35,118 nt of DNA. It comes from Hyphomicrobiales bacterium (lineage in GTDB: Bacteria; Pseudomonadota; Alphaproteobacteria; Rhizobiales; Aestuariivirgaceae). Within the stretch, counting starts at the first letter, position 1. Each line of letters begins with the position of its first letter. Location: contig JAEUMJ010000053.1 of assembly GCA_016792865.1 (NCBI GenBank), forward strand, positions 1-35,118, written 5' to 3'. A model generated the notes under the pieces. The model made no database searches and was not told where the DNA came from. It saw nothing but the letters and a program-made list of their open reading frames with translations. The translations under genes and the position numbers were made by a program. Shown here piece after piece: positions 35,117 to 35,118 of this stretch.

Positions 35117-35118
35117 GG

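Overview
The window is GC-rich, densely packed DNA with short intergenic gaps and many start/stop overlaps. It looks like the chromosome of an alphaproteobacterium, probably of the Hyphomicrobiales type. Support comes from the five-step Hut enzymes, a XylFHG-type sugar importer, groESL behind a CIRCE element, and a typical CysTWA system. No tRNA, rRNA, CRISPR array, insertion sequence or phage gene was seen.

Layout. 1-3908 (+): histidine degradation genes hutH (cut by the window edge), hutG and hutU. 3910-4899 (-): a LysR regulator, convergent with hutU and divergent from the next block. 4997-13396 (+): five tightly linked genes, namely an MttB-family methyltransferase without pyrrolysine, two paralogous dimethylglycine/sarcosine-dehydrogenase-like flavoproteins with C-terminal folate (GcvT) domains, a class III aminotransferase and a sulfotransferase-like protein. 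13429-16926 (-): a xylose-type ABC importer (xylF, xylH, xylG). 17150-20300 (+): a TetR regulator followed by small enzymes (two VOC proteins, an SRPBCC protein, a GFA zinc protein and a PhnB-like protein). 20303-21433 (-): an exported ClpP-fold protein. 21566-25222 (+): a TetR regulator with an HlyD/ATPase/permease efflux system. 25260-29407 (+): an Rrf2 regulator and a sulfate importer (sbp, cysT, cysW, cysA). 29408-30688 (-): a DUF2130 nuclease-like coiled-coil protein. 30779-32101 (+): a flavin amine oxidase. 32209-34186 (-): groES-groEL. 34460-35116 (+): an exported M15 peptidase.

The most interesting idea concerns 1-13396. A trimethylamine-type demethylase, two different secondary/tertiary amine demethylases and a complete histidine-to-glutamate tail lie side by side around one LysR gene. 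The number of demethylases fits stepwise removal of three N-methyl groups from histidine betaine (hercynine), giving histidine that the Hut enzymes then consume. This is inference from gene content only.

A second theme is regulatory. Four genes have a -10-like hexamer placed so that transcription should begin at or within a base of the ATG, with no Shine-Dalgarno sequence. They look like leaderless mRNAs, and three of the four encode regulators. The Rrf2 and sbp promoters also share a motif beside the -10 box, suggesting direct sulfur-linked control.
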